From the NCBI GenBank assembly GCA_028284025.1, contig JANQSM010000262.1, positions 1 through 7,559 on the forward strand: 7,559 nucleotides of DNA, read 5' to 3'. Within the stretch, counting starts at the first letter, position 1. Every line of letters begins with the position of its first letter. Below the pieces are notes generated by a model that ran no database searches, was not told the DNA's origin, and worked only from the letters and a program-made list of their open reading frames with translations. Positions 6,231 to 7,559 of the stretch are shown piece by piece. The translations under genes and the position numbers were made by a program. The DNA is from Alphaproteobacteria bacterium. Its GTDB lineage: Bacteria > Pseudomonadota > Alphaproteobacteria > JANQSM01.

Positions 6231-7559
6231 ATGAGTACCCCGTTAAAAATTACGCTGGCGCAGATCAATCCCATTGTTGGGGATATTGATGGGAATGCTG
6301 AAAAAATCCTGACGATACTGGCACAGGCAGAACATAAAGCTGCGGATTTGGTGGTGTTTCCAGAAATGGTTTTAAGTGGCTATCCCGTGGAAGATTTGGT
6401 GCAACGATGGAGCTTTGTGCAAGCCTGTGAGGACAAGATTCAAGACCTTGCCGCCAAGACGAAGGGCATGAATACGGCAGCTTTAATTGGATCTCCAACT
6501 TTTGCCGAGCAAGGAGTCTATAACTCTGCTTTGCTTCTGGCGAACGGAAAAGTTGCGGACAAAATAAACAAGATTGAACTTCCCAACTACGGCGTGTTTG
6601 ATGAAGTCAGGGTGTTTACCTCCGGCGATGCTACTCATGTGATGGAGTTTAAGGGGCAGCGGTTGGCCGTAATGATTTGTGAAGATATATGGCATCCGCG
6701 TGTTCTGGACCAGTTGCTGCCACAAAAACCTGATCTAATGATTGCGTTAAATGGATCTCCCTTTGACCATGAGAAAATTGGAGTTCGGTTTCAGCGGGCC
6801 AGTGATCGGATCGGGCAATCTGGTTTGCCGCTGATTTATGTGAATATGTTGGGGGGGCAGGATGAAATTGTCTTTGAAGGTAAAAGCTTTGCCATGAATT
6901 CTGATCAAGAGCTGGTGGTACAAGCCGACAGCTGGCAAGAAGATTTGGTGACAATACAGTGGGACGGGAACATGCTGACTACGGAGGAATCATCCCGTAC
7001 AGTGGATCAAGGAGCATTCTATGATATCTACCACGCGCTGGTTTTAGGTGTGCGTGATTATGTCGCCAAAAATGGATTTAAAGGTCTTGTATTGGGCTTA
7101 TCAGGTGGAATTGACTCAGCGTTGACGGCTGCGGTAGCGGTAGATGCGGTTGGGGCGGACAATGTCATTTGTGTGATGATGCCGTCTCCTTATACCTCTG
7201 AGGAAAGTATTGAAGATGCCGAAGCCATTGCCCATGCATTGGGCGTGGATTACCGGTTCATTCCTATAGAAGCTGCCATGCAGGTGATTGAGAGTTCACT
7301 AAATTCCCATTTTGAAGGCCTGGAAAAAGGCATTACGGAGGAAAATATTCAATCGCGCCTACGGGGACTCACACTGATGGCTTTTAGCAATAAATTCGGA
7401 CATATGGTTGTCAGCACAGGCAATAAATCAGAAATGGCAGTGGGGTATGCTACTCTTTATGGAGATATGAATGGCGGCTACAATCCTTTGAAGGATGTTT
7501 ATAAAATACAAGTTTTTGAATTGGTAAAGTGGCGAAATGCTAACCATTCAGAGCATCTA
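6231..7559 (+). CDS. nadE: Glutamine-dependent NAD+ synthetase NadE (3' end cut off)
   Basis: NadE carries out the last step of NAD+ synthesis: ATP-dependent amidation of nicotinate adenine dinucleotide, with ammonia from glutamine (EC 6.3.5.1). The frame is open from 6231 to the window edge, giving 443 of roughly 550 expected residues. The N-terminal nitrilase-type glutaminase domain (about 5-250) has the Glu-Lys-Cys triad: E45 in VVFPEM, K114 in KIELPNYGVFDE and C150 in MICEDIW. NGSPF (174-178) and GGQDEIVFEG (208-217) are also typical. The synthetase domain begins at about 265 with the ATP P-loop LGLSGGIDSALTA (288-300). STGNKSEMAVGYATLYGDMNGG (395-416) is the family's substrate and nucleotide-binding region. 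Upstream in frame is a stop (6207-6209) with no other start codon between, so the ATG at 6231 is secure. The only Shine-Dalgarno-like sequence, AAGGG (6224-6228), is just 2 nt away, unusually close. The missing part is the C-terminal end of the synthetase domain. Confidence 0.96.
   Translation, partial: MSTPLKITLAQINPIVGDIDGNAEKILTILAQAEHKAADLVVFPEMVLSGYPVEDLVQRWSFVQACEDKIQDLAAKTKGMNTAALIGSPTFAEQGVYNSALLLANGKVADKINKIELPNYGVFDEVRVFTSGDATHVMEFKGQRLAVMICEDIWHPRVLDQLLPQKPDLMIALNGSPFDHEKIGVRFQRASDRIGQSGLPLIYVNMLGGQDEIVFEGKSFAMNSDQELVVQADSWQEDLVTIQWDGNMLTTEESSRTVDQGAFYDIYHALVLGVRDYVAKNGFKGLVLGLSGGIDSALTAAVAVDAVGADNVICVMMPSPYTSEESIEDAEAIAHALGVDYRFIPIEAAMQVIESSLNSHFEGLEKGITEENIQSRLRGLTLMAFSNKFGHMVVSTGNKSEMAVGYATLYGDMNGGYNPLKDVYKIQVFELVKWRNANHSEHL

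Noticed and set aside
6851..6857. Run of seven G in nadE as a frameshift or phase-variation site
   Set aside because: It encodes the conserved Gly-Gly before QDE in NadE and the frame is open on both sides; most likely ordinary coding sequence.
6265..6954. Several minus-strand open frames opposite nadE
   Set aside because: They are antisense to a conserved NadE frame with its full set of catalytic motifs, and none shows a recognisable domain.

Overview
The window looks like ordinary chromosomal DNA from an alphaproteobacterium of moderate-to-low G+C. The best lineage marker is an ATP12-family F1-ATPase assembly chaperone, a family essentially confined to Alphaproteobacteria and mitochondria. 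The incomplete HAD hydrolase, LipB and the glutamine-dependent NadE agree with this. No mobile element, CRISPR array, phage gene or toxin/defence cassette is visible. I do not assign a genus.

Layout, left to right: (1) a plus-strand cluster of three genes: the 3' part of a HAD-superfamily hydrolase (to 499), a large AsmA-family envelope protein (518-2788) and the ATP12 chaperone (2785-3498), the last two overlapping by 4 nt. (2) lipB, octanoyltransferase, on the minus strand (3495-4142), meeting the ATP12 gene tail to tail in one shared CTAG. (3) A 46-bp divergent promoter region, then tRNA-Leu(GAG) with an encoded CCA (4189-4275) and, 33 nt later, the Mg2+ channel gene mgtE (4309-5694). (4) A small secreted protein of unknown function (5732-6172) with a TATAAT box so close to its ATG that the message may be leaderless. 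(5) nadE, glutamine-dependent NAD+ synthetase, starting at 6231 and running off the right edge (443 codons present).

Most of the genes are housekeeping: ATP synthase assembly, lipoylation of 2-oxoacid dehydrogenases and the glycine cleavage system, Mg2+ uptake, NAD+ synthesis and leucine decoding. They do not form one pathway. The likely transcription units are HAD-AsmA-ATP12, lipB alone, tRNA-Leu with mgtE, the secreted protein, and nadE. No convincing intrinsic terminator is seen anywhere, and no gene-free stretch reaches 100 bases.

I did not find an exciting undescribed system. The points most worth a second look are the unidentified secreted protein and its possible leaderless start, the tRNA-mgtE arrangement with a hairpin that includes the tRNA CCA end, and the convergent gene pair with overlapping stop codons.
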